A DNA stretch of 64,000 nucleotides from contig NZ_JAJOMZ010000004.1 in assembly GCF_024699965.1 (NCBI RefSeq), positions 558,001 to 622,000 of the forward strand, read 5' to 3'. The translations under genes and the position numbers were made by a program. The DNA is from Flavobacterium sp. J372 (GTDB taxonomy: Bacteria > Bacteroidota > Bacteroidia > Flavobacteriales > Flavobacteriaceae). Below are positions 8,706 through 16,228 of this stretch, one piece after another; position 1 is the first letter of the stretch, and every line of letters begins with the position of its first letter. Under the pieces are notes generated by a model. It had not been told where the DNA came from. It ran no database searches and saw only the letters and a program-made list of their open reading frames with translations.

Positions 8706-9611
8706 ATGGCGCATGACCACCACGGCCACAGCCATAACCTGAAGGGGAGGAGCCTGCTTTTCTCCATCGTGCTGAATGTGCTGATAACCGTGGCGCAGGT
8801 GGTTGGCGGGATACTCTCCGGCAGCCTTGCACTGCTCAGCGATGCGCTGCACAACTTCAGCGATGTTTTATCATTGGTAATAAGTTACGGGGCACACAAG
8901 CTCTCGCACCGCCCGGCCAGCTTTAAGCATACTTTCGGGTTGAAACGCGCCGAACTTATGGCCGCTTTTGTCAATGCACTTACGCTGATAATTGTGGCGC
9001 TATACCTTATGTATGAAGCGGTTACAAGGTTTATTAACCCTGTAACTATTGAGCCGGGTATCGTGATCTGGATGGCTCTGCTCGCTATAGTTGGTAACGG
9101 GCTTTCAGTATTCCTGCTTAAGAAAGAAGCCGGCCACAACCTGAACATGCGCTCGGCCTATCTGCACCTGCTTACCGACATGATGGCATCTGTCGCGGTA
9201 TTGGTTGGCGGGTTGGCCATGTATTATTTTGAGGTGCTGTGGATTGATGCGGTGCTTACCCTACTGATTGGCATTTACCTGGTGGTGGTAGGGTTTGACC
9301 TGCTTTGGAAGTCGGCCCATATTTTAATGATGCACACACCTGTTGATATTGATCTGGAAGAGGTTATATCCGAAGTGGATAAAATTCCCGGGGTAGGGAG
9401 GTTGTACCATATACACGTGTGGCAGCTTGACGAAGAGCGCCTGCACCTGGAGGCCCGCCTTGATTTTGCCGATGACATTACCCTGAGCCAATTTTCAGCG
9501 CTGGTAGTTGAAATTGAGAAATTGCTTGCGGAAAAATTCAATATTACGCATGTTATCATCCAACCGGGACTGAACGGCAGGGGAGAGCAGGGATGGATTG
9601 TGGAGGATTAG
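8706..9611 (+). CDS. Cation diffusion facilitator (Zn/Co/Cd exporter, CzcD-like)
   Basis: A 301-residue inner-membrane proton/metal antiporter. It opens with a His-rich tail (HDHHGHSH), then six transmembrane segments. TM2 carries ALLSDALHNFSDVLSL, the H-x-x-x-D-like metal site shared with TM5 (HLLTDMMASVAVL). A cytoplasmic C-terminal ferredoxin-like domain follows (YHIHVWQLDEERLHLEARL), typical of CzcD/ZitB proteins. Likely exports zinc or another divalent metal; the exact ion is inference. It directly follows rpiB with 1 bp between. Confidence 0.93.
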   Translation: MAHDHHGHSHNLKGRSLLFSIVLNVLITVAQVVGGILSGSLALLSDALHNFSDVLSLVISYGAHKLSHRPASFKHTFGLKRAELMAAFVNALTLIIVALYLMYEAVTRFINPVTIEPGIVIWMALLAIVGNGLSVFLLKKEAGHNLNMRSAYLHLLTDMMASVAVLVGGLAMYYFEVLWIDAVLTLLIGIYLVVVGFDLLWKSAHILMMHTPVDIDLEEVISEVDKIPGVGRLYHIHVWQLDEERLHLEARLDFADDITLSQFSALVVEIEKLLAEKFNITHVIIQPGLNGRGEQGWIVED

Positions 9612-9619
9612 AGAGTATT

Positions 9620-9868
9620 TTAAAGTGTTTCCCACTCTATTTCTTCATCGTTAATGTTGGCTATCCAAGCTTGTCTATGGTTACGAGCGGCAAATTCTAA
9701 GATTTCTTTTTCATTAATTTCGTAATCTCCGCGAATTGCAATAACCATCCTATTCTTATAACCATCTGCTCTAATAAAACAATTGTCGCTAGAGTTTTTT
9801 ATGTTGAAAAAATGGTGTTCACCTAACCATTCTTGCACAATTCTATTTTTTTCAACTATATCCTCCAT
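9620..9868 (-). CDS. Small hypothetical protein, partner of the metallopeptidase
   Basis: An 82-residue soluble protein I do not recognise. It has an N-terminal helix rich in charge (MEDIVEKNRIVQEWL), then two probable beta strands around DGYKNRMVIAIRG, a helix EKEILEFAARNH, and a final strand AWIANINDEEIEW. No signal peptide or membrane segment. It begins 7 bp after the upstream metallopeptidase gene on the same strand, so they are likely one transcript, and shares that gene's AT-rich composition. The pairing suggests a two-gene accessory module (enzyme plus small partner), but the function is unknown. Confidence 0.65.
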   Translation of the reverse strand: MEDIVEKNRIVQEWLGEHHFFNIKNSSDNCFIRADGYKNRMVIAIRGDYEINEKEILEFAARNHRQAWIANINDEEIEWETL

Positions 9869-9875
9869 AAATCAA

Positions 9876-10649
9876 TCAATTTAAAAATGCGTTATCTGTG
9901 AATTTTTTTATAATAGCGATATAACCATCAACTGAGAGATGGTCAGGCTGAATATATAATTTTTTTAGGTCTCTGAAATCTTCATATTTAGTAGAGAATT
10001 GTTCAAAGGCAATGTGTTTTTGCCTTATAACTAATACACTCATTTTCTCTTGCGTAAAGACTGGTGAAATAGAAGGCAAATATAAATCAAAACTACATTC
10101 TTGAGATTCAAATAACTTATTAATAGTCAAAACCGAACCAAGGAAACGTTCAAATTTCTTATTTCGTATTAATTTTTCAATAAAGATTTTTGAACCATCA
10201 AAATAAGAAGTCCAGTACTTTTCTAAAGTGAATTGGTACTTCTCTTTATAATAATATGCAACATAAAAATCTGCTTCAATGTCAATAAGACTCATAAAGT
10301 CTGAACCAAAATCATCCTTAATTTTTGTCGCATCCTCTTTATTAGGAACTCCTTGGACAATTAAATGGAAGTATTCGTGGAGAATTACGATTTCAAAAAA
10401 CTCATAGCTACAATTTTTTAAAATGTAAGGATTAAACGAAGCATACTTTTTGCCTTCGCTAGTCTTTACTCTCATAATCCAGTCTTGGTCGCTAAATGGC
10501 TCAAATTTGATTCGGTCTAAATCAAATTTTTTATATGAAATACCAATGCTCGTTAACCAATCTCCAAAATCTTGAATTGACTTTAATAAACGTTCCTTTA
10601 CGTCATCATCTAATCCAGCTTTCTCCTCTAAATCTTCAAGACCTTTCAT
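9876..10649 (-). CDS. ImmA/IrrE-like zinc metallopeptidase
   Basis: About 257 residues from the ATG at 10649 (an ATG at 10670 would add seven). A canonical zincin motif HEYFH lies near residue 91 and, about 30 residues on, IEADFYVAYYY, which resembles the third-ligand helix (ExEAxxFAxxLL) of ImmA/IrrE-family peptidases. No signal peptide, so probably cytoplasmic. Family members cleave regulators (ImmA, IrrE/PprI) or act in toxin and defence modules. The usual XRE-type DNA-binding partner is absent; the only neighbour is the 82-residue protein downstream. AT-rich relative to CDF and Tex genes, suggesting acquisition. Metallopeptidase chemistry is well supported; the role is not. Confidence 0.7.
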   Translation of the reverse strand: MKGLEDLEEKAGLDDDVKERLLKSIQDFGDWLTSIGISYKKFDLDRIKFEPFSDQDWIMRVKTSEGKKYASFNPYILKNCSYEFFEIVILHEYFHLIVQGVPNKEDATKIKDDFGSDFMSLIDIEADFYVAYYYKEKYQFTLEKYWTSYFDGSKIFIEKLIRNKKFERFLGSVLTINKLFESQECSFDLYLPSISPVFTQEKMSVLVIRQKHIAFEQFSTKYEDFRDLKKLYIQPDHLSVDGYIAIIKKFTDNAFLN

Positions 10650-10784
10650 TAAAATTACTTTAAAAAGCAATATTAAGAAATTGAATTAACATAATGTTTA
10701 CATATTACATACAAATTTTGATAATCACATCAGAATTTTATTTTATTAAATCTAATAGATTCAAAACAATTTTCATAACCTTCT

Positions 10785-10903
10785 TAAAATTTTGTTAACA
10801 AAATAATTTCCTTGCACTCGCCATTCCCAAAAAGGCACCAAGATTTGTACGAATATATCCCTCTAAAATTTTCTTAAAAAAATAATTTCCCTGCACCTCA
10901 CTA
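10785..10903. repeat. Imperfect direct repeat upstream of tex
   Basis: Two ~40-bp copies (10785-10824 and 10864-10903), each reading roughly TAAAATTTTnTTAAnAAAA then TAATTTCCnTGCACnTC, 79 bp apart. Only the second is followed by a -7 element. Together with 10671-10784, which I see nothing in, it fills the gap between the metallopeptidase gene and tex. Confidence 0.6.
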
Positions 10904-10909
10904 TCTTTG
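10902..10909 (+). promoter_or_regulatory. -7 element of the tex promoter
   Basis: TATCTTTG matches TAnnTTTG and ends 17 bp before the tex ATG. No clear TTG is placed for -33, so only the -7 element is called. Confidence 0.55.
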
Positions 10910-10926
10910 CTGTTCAATAAAATTAC

Positions 10927-13050
10927 ATGACCAATCTCGACTATATTTCAGAAAGAGTTGCCACTCCTAAAAAAGGCATTGAAGCCATACTGCAATTATT
11001 AAGTGAAGACTGCACTATTCCGTTCATAGCCCGCTACCGTAAAGACCGCACCGGCAACCTGGATGAGGTTGTTATTGAGCAGGTTGCGAAGCTTAATGAA
11101 GCCTTTGATGCCATTGTAAAACGTAAGGCTGCCATCTTAAAAAGCGTCGAAGAGCAAAATGCGCTTACTCCTGAACTTGCCGATAAAATCAGCCGCAGTT
11201 TCGACCTCAATGAGCTGGAAGACTTGTACTTACCTTTCAAAAAGAAGAAAAAAACCAAAGCCGATACCGCCCGAGAAAACGGATTGGAGCCGCTGGCAAA
11301 AATCATCATGGCGCAAAACAGCGATGATGTGGAGTTCATTGCCGCTAAATACCTGAATGCCAACGTTCCAAACGAAGATGAGGCTTTGCAGGGCGCCCGC
11401 GATATCATTGCCGAATGGATAAACGAAAACATCTACATCCGGAAAACACTCCGAAAAATTTTCGGCCGCAAAGCGGCCATTACTGCAAAAGTCGCCAAAG
11501 GCCGCGCCGATGATGAAGCCGCCAAAAAATTCAGCCAGTATTTTGACTGGAGTGAAAATCTCACCAAAGCGCCGTCACACAGGCTGTTGGCGATGCTACG
11601 CGCAGAAAATGAAGGTTTCATCAAGCTGAAAATAGAAGTGGATAATGATGAGGTGCTAGATTTTATGGAGCAGTCGGTCATCAAAAATAACCGTGATACC
11701 ACTACACAATTAAAGCTCGCCATCGCCGATAGCTACAAGCGTTTGCTGGCACCTGCCATTGGCAATGAGGTACTGCAGGAGGCCAAATCAAAAGCCGATG
11801 CTGTTGCTATTCAGGTATTTGCCGTTAATCTGCAACAGTTGTTGCTTGCGCCGCCACTGGGTGAAAAACGCATCCTGGCGATAGACCCCGGCTTCCGCAC
11901 GGGCTGTAAAGTGGTATGCCTTGACGAAAAAGGCGACCTGCTCTACAATGAGACCATTTACCCACATGCGCCTCAAAATGAGAGTGCTATCGCGATGAAA
12001 AAAATAAAGTCGATGGTGAATGCCTATAAGATTGATGCGATATCTATCGGTAACGGCACCGCCTCCCGCGAGACAGAGTTCTTCATCAAAAAGATTGCGT
12101 TTGACTGGCCGCTGCAGGTTTTTGTCGTGAGCGAGGCAGGGGCATCGGTATATTCTGCATCAAAAATTGCGCGTGAAGAATTCGGCAGTTATGACGTAAC
12201 AGTACGCGGGGCAGTATCCATAGGCCGCCGCCTTAGCGACCCACTGGCAGAGCTGGTAAAGATTGAGCCTAAGGCCATTGGGGTAGGGCAGTACCAGCAC
12301 GACGTTGACCAGGGCAGCCTGAAGCAGGAGCTTGATACGGTAGTGATGCGCTGCGTGAACACTGTTGGCGTAAACCTGAACACGGCAAGTAAGTCGCTGT
12401 TGGGTTACGTATCAGGAATAGGCGAGAAGCTTGCTGAAAACATCGTGGCCTACCGCGCCGAAAATGGCCCTTTTGAAGACCGGAAGCAATTGAAAAAAGT
12501 AGCCAGGCTGGGGGATAAGGCCTACCAGCAGGCGGCAGGATTTGTACGTATTGCCAATGCCAAGAACCCATTGGATAACTCAGCGGTGCACCCCGAGGCT
12601 TACCCGATCGTAGAGAAAATGGCGAAAGACCTGAAGCTGAAAACTTCTGAACTCATTGCAAATAAAGAAGCTATATTAAAAGTCAACCCTAAAGATTACA
12701 TCACGGCTGAAGTTGGGGAGCTGGCTCTGAAAGACATACTCAAAGAGCTTGAGAAACCGGGCCTTGACCCGCGGAAAGCTGCCAAAGTGTTTGAGTTTGA
12801 CCCTAATGTGAAGTCAATGAAAGACCTTCGCGAAGGTATGGTTTTGCCGGGTATTGTGAACAACATCACCAACTTCGGGTGCTTTGTAGATATCGGCATT
12901 AAAGAAAGCGGACTGGTACATATATCGCAGCTTAAAGAAGGTTTCGTAAGCGATGTGAATGAGGTAGTAAAGCTTCACCAGCACGTTACCATAAAAGTAG
13001 TTGAGGTGGATGAAGCGCGGAAAAGAGTTGCGCTAACGATGATACTATAA
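10927..13050 (+). CDS. tex: Tex-family RNA-binding transcriptional accessory protein
   Basis: A 707-residue cytoplasmic nucleic-acid-binding protein, somewhat shorter than E. coli YhgF. Domain order fits Tex: N-terminal helical HTH/RuvX-like region (PFIARYRKDRTGNLDE near residue 30), a YqgF-like RNase H fold (RILAIDPGFRTGCKVVCLD near 318), a tandem helix-hairpin-helix part (LLGYVSGIGEKLAENIVAYR), and a C-terminal S1 domain (GMVLPGIVNNITNFGCFVDIGIKESGLVHIS). Tex is linked to transcription and RNA turnover. It stands alone, ending in a hairpin shared with convergent tatA. Confidence 0.95.
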   Translation: MTNLDYISERVATPKKGIEAILQLLSEDCTIPFIARYRKDRTGNLDEVVIEQVAKLNEAFDAIVKRKAAILKSVEEQNALTPELADKISRSFDLNELEDLYLPFKKKKKTKADTARENGLEPLAKIIMAQNSDDVEFIAAKYLNANVPNEDEALQGARDIIAEWINENIYIRKTLRKIFGRKAAITAKVAKGRADDEAAKKFSQYFDWSENLTKAPSHRLLAMLRAENEGFIKLKIEVDNDEVLDFMEQSVIKNNRDTTTQLKLAIADSYKRLLAPAIGNEVLQEAKSKADAVAIQVFAVNLQQLLLAPPLGEKRILAIDPGFRTGCKVVCLDEKGDLLYNETIYPHAPQNESAIAMKKIKSMVNAYKIDAISIGNGTASRETEFFIKKIAFDWPLQVFVVSEAGASVYSASKIAREEFGSYDVTVRGAVSIGRRLSDPLAELVKIEPKAIGVGQYQHDVDQGSLKQELDTVVMRCVNTVGVNLNTASKSLLGYVSGIGEKLAENIVAYRAENGPFEDRKQLKKVARLGDKAYQQAAGFVRIANAKNPLDNSAVHPEAYPIVEKMAKDLKLKTSELIANKEAILKVNPKDYITAEVGELALKDILKELEKPGLDPRKAAKVFEFDPNVKSMKDLREGMVLPGIVNNITNFGCFVDIGIKESGLVHISQLKEGFVSDVNEVVKLHQHVTIKVVEVDEARKRVALTMIL

Positions 13051-13054
13051 GCAA

Positions 13055-13085
13055 AAAGCCTGTAAGCTAATCACTTACAGGCTTT
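13055..13085. terminator. Bidirectional terminator between tex and tatA
   Basis: Perfect 12-bp stem AAAGCCTGTAAG/CTTACAGGCTTT around a 7-nt loop, 4 bp after the tex stop and 19 bp after the tatA stop on the other strand. Confidence 0.85.
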
Positions 13086-13104
13086 GTCTTATAATCCTGA
13101 GAGA

Positions 13105-13293
13105 TTACAATTTATTTTCTTCAGCTTGCTTTTTAGAGTTTGCAGGCTGCTGGTCTTCATTCTTAGCAGCGTTTTTAAATTCCTTGATGCCAGAGCCCAG
13201 CCCTTTCATAAGTTCCGGAATTTTTTTACCTCCGAACAAAAGAAGCAGAACCGCAACGATCAATATTATTTCCCAACCTCCGAATTTACCCAT
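13105..13293 (-). CDS. tatA: Twin-arginine translocase subunit TatA/TatE
   Basis: A 62-residue single-span membrane protein. It shows the TatA plan exactly: short N-terminal transmembrane segment [22 protein letters not shown] with the hinge FGGKKIPEL, an amphipathic helix ([18 protein letters not shown]), and a polar tail. TatA oligomerises to form the pore that moves folded proteins across the inner membrane. tatC is not in the window. A TAnnTTTG match (minus strand, 13313-13320) lies 20 bp upstream of the start. Convergent with tex. Confidence 0.93.
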   Translation of the reverse strand: MGKFGGWEIILIVAVLLLLFGGKKIPELMKGLGSGIKEFKNAAKNEDQQPANSKKQAEENKL

Positions 13294-13312
13294 GACAAAT
13301 AGTTTTAAAAGA

Positions 13313-13320
13313 CAAAGTTA
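13313..13320 (-). promoter_or_regulatory. -7 element of the tatA promoter
   Basis: On the minus strand this reads TAACTTTG, an exact TAnnTTTG match, 20 bp before the tatA ATG. A TTG occurs upstream but with a 15-bp spacer, shorter than the usual 17-23. Confidence 0.45.
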
Positions 13321-13459
13321 ATACAAAATCGAACACAAAGTATATCTACGGCAATTATTTAGAAATGGTTTGCGTTAAATAAATCACAATTATTAAAGGA
13401 GTTTTACTGTTAGGCTTTAAAGTATGGGTTTGTTATATTTGTTGCAATAATAGTTTATT

Positions 13460-14329
13460 ATGTCGGCAAAAAGGCTGAAAAGGCAGGAGATTAAGCAAAA
13501 GCTTTTCACGAAAAGCCGCATTGTGCTGTTGAACGAGGAGACGTTTGAAGAGATTTTTTCACTCAAGCTCAACCTGATGAATGTTTTTGTTGGCCTTACC
13601 AGCATCAGCATTGTTATGATTGCGCTTACAACGTACATCATAGCTTTCACGCCCCTGCGCGAATATATTCCCGGCTATGCTTCAACACAGCTGAAGCGCG
13701 AAGCTACCCGAAACGCTATAGCATCAGACTCGCTACAGAAGGTGATCAATGAAAATGAAGCCTATCTTGCGTCAATAAAAAAAGTACTTACGGGTGATCT
13801 TGAAACGGCAAAATTAAGCCGTGACTCTATCGTAGCGCCGGAACAGGCAAATGCAGAGGCCCCGGAGCTTGCCCCGTCAAAAGAAGAGCTGAAACTGCGT
13901 GAACAGGTAGCGCTTGAAGACAAATACAATGTTTTTGAAAAAGCCGGCCCTAGGGTGAGCCAGGTGCTGTTTGCCCCCGTAAAAGGCATCATTACAGAAA
14001 AATACAATTCGAGAAACAAGCATTTTGCAGTTGACATCTCGGTAGCAAAAGATACTCCTATAAAATCTGTAGCGAGCGGAACGGTAGTATTTGCAGACTG
14101 GACTCCGACAAATGGCAATGTTGTGATAATGCGCCATAATGATGGGCTTATTTCGGTTTACAAGCATGCAGCTTCTATAACCAAAGACCAGGGCGACACA
14201 GTTCGTTCCGGCGAAGTGATTGCCCTTGCAGGAAATACCGGCACCCAAAGTACCGGTGTGCATCTGCATTTTGAGCTTTGGAAAGACGGCTACCCAATAG
14301 ACCCTACACAATTTATAGATTTTGAATGA
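13460..14329 (+). CDS. M23-family peptidoglycan metallopeptidase, membrane-anchored
   Basis: A 289-residue protein with a cytoplasmic basic N-terminus (KRLKRQEIKQKLF), one membrane span around residues 37-60, a coiled, charged linker, and a C-terminal LytM/M23 domain. Zinc-site motifs are visible: NSRNKHFAVDISVAKDTPIKSVASGTVVF and GVHLHFELWKDGYPIDPTQFI (HxH). It likely cuts peptide cross-links in peptidoglycan, or activates another enzyme, during growth or division, from the periplasmic face of the inner membrane. The stop overlaps the start of the SdpI-like gene by 4 bp (ATGA), so they are coupled. Confidence 0.92.
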   Translation: MSAKRLKRQEIKQKLFTKSRIVLLNEETFEEIFSLKLNLMNVFVGLTSISIVMIALTTYIIAFTPLREYIPGYASTQLKREATRNAIASDSLQKVINENEAYLASIKKVLTGDLETAKLSRDSIVAPEQANAEAPELAPSKEELKLREQVALEDKYNVFEKAGPRVSQVLFAPVKGIITEKYNSRNKHFAVDISVAKDTPIKSVASGTVVFADWTPTNGNVVIMRHNDGLISVYKHAASITKDQGDTVRSGEVIALAGNTGTQSTGVHLHFELWKDGYPIDPTQFIDFE

Positions 14330-14682
14330 TACAGGATATAATAGATAACATAATTGTACCATCATTTATAACCGGATTTGTGTTTACATTCATCGGTATA
14401 ATTATGTATGCTGCACAGCCCACAGAAATTAATGGTTTTATTGGTTACCGTACCGGCTCTTCAATGAAATCGCAGGAGCGATGGGATTTTGCACAGAAAT
14501 ATTCTTCAAAAGTAATGATGATTTGCGGTGTTTTAATGATTGTATTGTCAGTGTTAGGCTATTTTGTGCCAAATGATTATGAAGATAAGCAATTAATTGG
14601 CATATGGCTTTTACTTACAAGTGCAGTACTTATAATAGCCTTAACCGAAATTGCTATAAAAAGGCGTTTCAAAAATAATTAG
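14326..14682 (+). CDS. SdpI/YhfL-family membrane protein
   Basis: A 118-residue protein with three hydrophobic segments. The segment NGFIGYRTGSSMKSQERWDFAQKYSSK matches the SdpI C-terminal family signature (IGYRT..S......W..AN/QK). In Bacillus, SdpI gives immunity to the SdpC killing toxin; in other bacteria the role of this short form is unknown, so immunity should not be assumed. It overlaps the M23 gene by 4 bp and precedes the GH3 gene by 2 bp, forming a tight operon with both. Confidence 0.75.
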   Translation: MIQDIIDNIIVPSFITGFVFTFIGIIMYAAQPTEINGFIGYRTGSSMKSQERWDFAQKYSSKVMMICGVLMIVLSVLGYFVPNDYEDKQLIGIWLLLTSAVLIIALTEIAIKRRFKNN

Positions 14683-14684
14683 CT

Positions 14685-16181
14685 ATGTCATTAAAGTCAT
14701 TCGGCGCTAAAATATTTGCAGCAATCATTTACCGTAAAGTCCGGAAGTGGGCATATAGGCCTATAGAAACGCAGCAGCGGGTTTTTAAAAAGCTCATAGC
14801 TGATGCAAAAAATACAGAGTTTGGTAAAGACCATGATTTTAAGGATATTAAATCGATGGCTGATTTTGCCAGGAAAGTCCCGGTGCGTGATTATGAAGCG
14901 CTGAAAGTGTATGTTGATCGTGTGGTTCATGGAGAAGAAAATGTATTATGGCAGGGCAAACCCATTTATTTCGCAAAGACATCAGGTACAACATCTGGTG
15001 CAAAATATATCCCGATTACTAAGGAATCGATGCCGTACCATGTTGAGGCAGCGCGTAATGCAATATTGTTGTACATACACGAGACGGGCAGGGCAGATTT
15101 TGTTGACGGTAAGATGATTTTCCTGCAGGGCAGCCCGGTGCTTGATGAAAAGAATGGGGTTAAGCTTGGCAGGCTTTCAGGCATTGTTGCCCACTATGTA
15201 CCTAAGTACCTGCAAAAGAACAGGATGCCAAGCTGGGAAACCAACATTATTGACGACTGGGAAACCAAAGTAGATGCCATTGTTGAAGAAACCTACAACG
15301 AAAACATGGCCGTGATATCAGGCATTCCGTCTTGGGTGCAGATGTATTTTGAGAAACTTCAGCAAAAAGAAGGTAAAAAGGTTGGCGACATCTTTAAAAA
15401 CTTCAACCTGTTTATTTACGGCGGGGTAAATTATGAGCCATACCGTTCTAAATTTGAAAGCCTTATAGGCAGGCGTGTTGACAGTATAGAGCTTTTCCCT
15501 GCCAGCGAGGGCTTTTTTGCCTATCAGGACCAGCAAAATGAAAAAGGCATGCTGTTGCTGCTTGACGGCGGTATTTTCTATGAATTTATCAAGGCAGATG
15601 AATTTTTTACCGAAAATCCGCACCGCTATACCATAGGAGAAGTAGAACTAAACACCAATTATGTATTGATAATATCAACCAATGCAGGGCTTTGGGCATA
15701 TAATATTGGCGACACCGTTCAATTCACTTCGCTGAAGCCTTACCGCGTAATTGTGACCGGAAGGATAAAACATTACATTTCGGCGTTTGGTGAGCATGTT
15801 ATTGGTAAAGAAGTGGAAGCTGCACTTAATGAAGCTATGGAAGGTACCGATGTAAGTGTGAACGAGTTTACCGTAGCGCCACAAGTAAGTCCTGAAAGCG
15901 GGCTGCCGTATCACGAATGGTTTATTGAGTTTGAGAATGAGCCTGCAGATATGAAAGCTTTCGAGCTTAAGATTGATGCAGCCATGCGGAAGCAAAATGT
16001 GTATTATGATGACCTTATTGCAGGGAATGTGCTGCGAACGCTGGTTGTTACAAAAGTGCCAAAAAATGGCTTTCAGGAATATATGAAATCTATCGGTAAG
16101 CTTGGAGGGCAAAATAAACTGCCCCGCCTTAGCAACGACCGTAAAATTGCAGATGTCTTAGTACGCAGCGAGATAAGTTAA
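14685..16181 (+). CDS. GH3-family acyl-adenylating enzyme
   Basis: A 498-residue protein of the GH3 auxin-responsive family, an acyl-adenylate/amido-synthetase branch of the ANL superfamily. Motifs follow the family: ATP loop FAKTSGTTSGAKYIPIT (motif I), VNYEPYRSKFE, ELFPASEGFFAYQ (motif II with Glu), and YNIGDTVQF (motif III with Asp). Plant GH3 enzymes conjugate hormones to amino acids; bacterial members are widespread in Bacteroidota with unknown substrates. Starts 2 bp after the SdpI-like gene. Enzyme class is well supported, substrate unknown. Confidence 0.88.
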   Translation: MSLKSFGAKIFAAIIYRKVRKWAYRPIETQQRVFKKLIADAKNTEFGKDHDFKDIKSMADFARKVPVRDYEALKVYVDRVVHGEENVLWQGKPIYFAKTSGTTSGAKYIPITKESMPYHVEAARNAILLYIHETGRADFVDGKMIFLQGSPVLDEKNGVKLGRLSGIVAHYVPKYLQKNRMPSWETNIIDDWETKVDAIVEETYNENMAVISGIPSWVQMYFEKLQQKEGKKVGDIFKNFNLFIYGGVNYEPYRSKFESLIGRRVDSIELFPASEGFFAYQDQQNEKGMLLLLDGGIFYEFIKADEFFTENPHRYTIGEVELNTNYVLIISTNAGLWAYNIGDTVQFTSLKPYRVIVTGRIKHYISAFGEHVIGKEVEAALNEAMEGTDVSVNEFTVAPQVSPESGLPYHEWFIEFENEPADMKAFELKIDAAMRKQNVYYDDLIAGNVLRTLVVTKVPKNGFQEYMKSIGKLGGQNKLPRLSNDRKIADVLVRSEIS

Positions 16182-16228
16182 AAATAAACTAAAAAATAAA
16201 TCCTACATTTGCGGGTAAATTACAATTA

